This document shows positions 6,841 to 7,429 of a stretch of 7,429 nucleotides of DNA, in pieces. How positions within the stretch are numbered: the stretch's first letter is position 1; each line of letters starts with the position of its first letter. Origin of the DNA: Burkholderiales bacterium (GTDB lineage Bacteria > Pseudomonadota > Gammaproteobacteria > Burkholderiales > Casimicrobiaceae); contig JAITMH010000082.1 in NCBI GenBank assembly GCA_031277445.1, positions 1 to 7,429 of the forward strand, in the 5' to 3' direction. The notes below the pieces were generated by a model. It saw only the letters and a program-made list of their open reading frames with translations. It made no database searches and was not told where the DNA came from. The position numbers and the translations under genes are program-made.

Positions 6841-6920
6841 GTGGAGCGCGGGCGTCTCGCCCGCATTTCGTGCAGGAAACCCATCCCCATCCCAACCTTC
6901 CCCTTGAAGGGGAAGGAGCT
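6841..6920. repeat. Two repeat-type hairpins between rnhA and ssrA
   Basis: The first hairpin is GCGGGCG-TCT-CGCCCGC (6848-6864), inside a GGAGCGCGGGCGTCTCGCCC unit. The second is an almost perfect palindrome, CCTTCCCC-TTGAA-GGGGAAGG (6896-6916), preceded by CCCATCCCCATCCCAA. Both look like dispersed intergenic repeats of proteobacteria rather than local regulatory elements. The second lies 11 bases after the rnhA stop and could slow or end rnhA transcription, but no T-run follows on the minus strand. Confidence 0.6.
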
Positions 6921-6927
6921 ACCGTAT

Positions 6928-7380
6928 TCACTCCACAGGCTTTTCCCGAATGGTTTCGATGCCTTGATTGGCGAGCGCGTCGGCGCGTTCGTTGCCGGGG
7001 TGACCTGCGTGGCCTTTGACCCAGTACCATTCGATCCGGTGGCGGGCGGCTTCATGGTCAAGTGTTTGCCAGAGGTCATCGTTTTTGACCGGTTTTTTGT
7101 TGGCGGTTTTCCAGCCGTTTTTTTTCCAGTTGTGGATCCATTGTTCGATGCCGTTTTTGACGTAAACGGAGTCGGTGTAGAGCCGCACGTCACAGGGGCG
7201 GGTCAGCGCGGCGAGGGCTTCGATGACGGCGGTCAGTTCCATCCGGTTGTTGGTGGTGTGCGCAGCGCCGCCGAAAAGTTCGCGGCGGACGTCGCCGAAG
7301 ATGAGCAACGCGCCCCAGCCGCCGGGGCCGGGGTTGCCGCTACAAGCGCCATCGGTATAGATTTCAACGATTCGGGTCAT
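6928..7380 (-). CDS. rnhA: Ribonuclease HI
   Basis: A 150-residue protein, slightly shorter than the 155 residues of the E. coli enzyme. It cuts the RNA strand of RNA:DNA hybrids in the cytoplasm, removing R-loops and primers. All active-site residues are present at exactly the E. coli numbers: D10 ([14 protein letters not shown]), E48 ([14 protein letters not shown]), D70 ([11 protein letters not shown]) and D134 ([10 protein letters not shown]), with the H124 loop histidine ([10 protein letters not shown]). The basic handle region [16 protein letters not shown] (85-100) is also there, marking a Gram-negative-type RNase HI rather than the handle-less form. The start is ATG at 7380. There is no clear Shine-Dalgarno sequence; the leader is A/T-rich and runs straight into a dispersed repeat (7392-7410). 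ssrA lies downstream on the same strand. Confidence 0.97.
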   Translation of the reverse strand: MTRIVEIYTDGACSGNPGPGGWGALLIFGDVRRELFGGAAHTTNNRMELTAVIEALAALTRPCDVRLYTDSVYVKNGIEQWIHNWKKNGWKTANKKPVKNDDLWQTLDHEAARHRIEWYWVKGHAGHPGNERADALANQGIETIREKPVE

Positions 7381-7391
7381 GATGATTTTAT

Positions 7392-7410
7392 TTTAACCGC
7401 AAAGAACGCA
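7392..7410 (-). repeat. 19-bp repeat, copy 2, in the rnhA leader
   Basis: This is a perfect inverted copy of 412-430, with its minus-strand end 11 bases upstream of the rnhA start codon. The same repeat type appears to continue to about 7427 (AGGGAGCAAAGAGAAAA). The repeat therefore forms part of the untranslated leader, or of the promoter region, of rnhA. Confidence 0.75.
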
Positions 7411-7429
7411 TAGGGAGCAAAGAGAAAAT

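Noticed and set aside
6896..6916. Palindrome after rnhA as an intrinsic terminator
   Set aside because: The stem is strong but no T-run follows on the minus strand, and its sequence looks like a dispersed repeat.
6796..7413. 205-aa plus-strand open frame opposite rnhA
   Set aside because: It is the antisense of rnhA, whose active-site residues are all present, and also reads through repeats.

Overview
The window looks like chromosomal DNA of a proteobacterium, most likely a betaproteobacterium. The reasons are the gene families (a DUF2339/DUF3999 envelope pair, a Gram-negative-type RNase HI and a one-piece tmRNA whose tag ends in TYALAA) and the many short palindromic dispersed repeats of the kind common in beta- and gammaproteobacterial intergenic regions. 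The exact genus cannot be read from the sequence.

Layout, left to right. Positions 1-136 (+) are the last transmembrane segment and tail of a transporter, probably MFS. Positions 137-464 are a patchwork of unrelated short dispersed repeats. Positions 465-515 are the first copy of a 51-bp direct repeat, followed by a gene-free leader to 727. Positions 728-5492 (+) are a two-gene operon: a 1080-aa polytopic membrane protein (DUF2339 family) and an overlapping 512-aa exported, C-terminally anchored protein (DUF3999 family). The second copy of the 51-bp repeat (5517-5567) touches the left end of a small IS200/IS605-type element (about 5568-6190). Its HUH/Y1 transposase is broken by an in-frame TGA, but both hairpin ends are intact. 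Positions 6191-6389 hold no recognisable gene. On the minus strand, ssrA (tmRNA, 6390-6750, tag ANEETYALAA) lies downstream of rnhA (RNase HI, 6928-7380). Between them are repeat-type hairpins and a weak candidate ssrA promoter.

How the parts relate. The DUF2339 and DUF3999 proteins are probably made together and act together in the inner membrane and periplasm, but I know of no established function for either. rnhA (removal of RNA from RNA:DNA hybrids) and ssrA (rescue of stalled ribosomes) are housekeeping genes. The IS and the repeats are accessory insertions in the gaps between them. I did not find a clear new defence or mobile system. The most unusual items are the uncharacterised membrane operon with its internally repeated protein, the 51-bp repeat flanking it, and the dead but still hairpin-bounded IS element.
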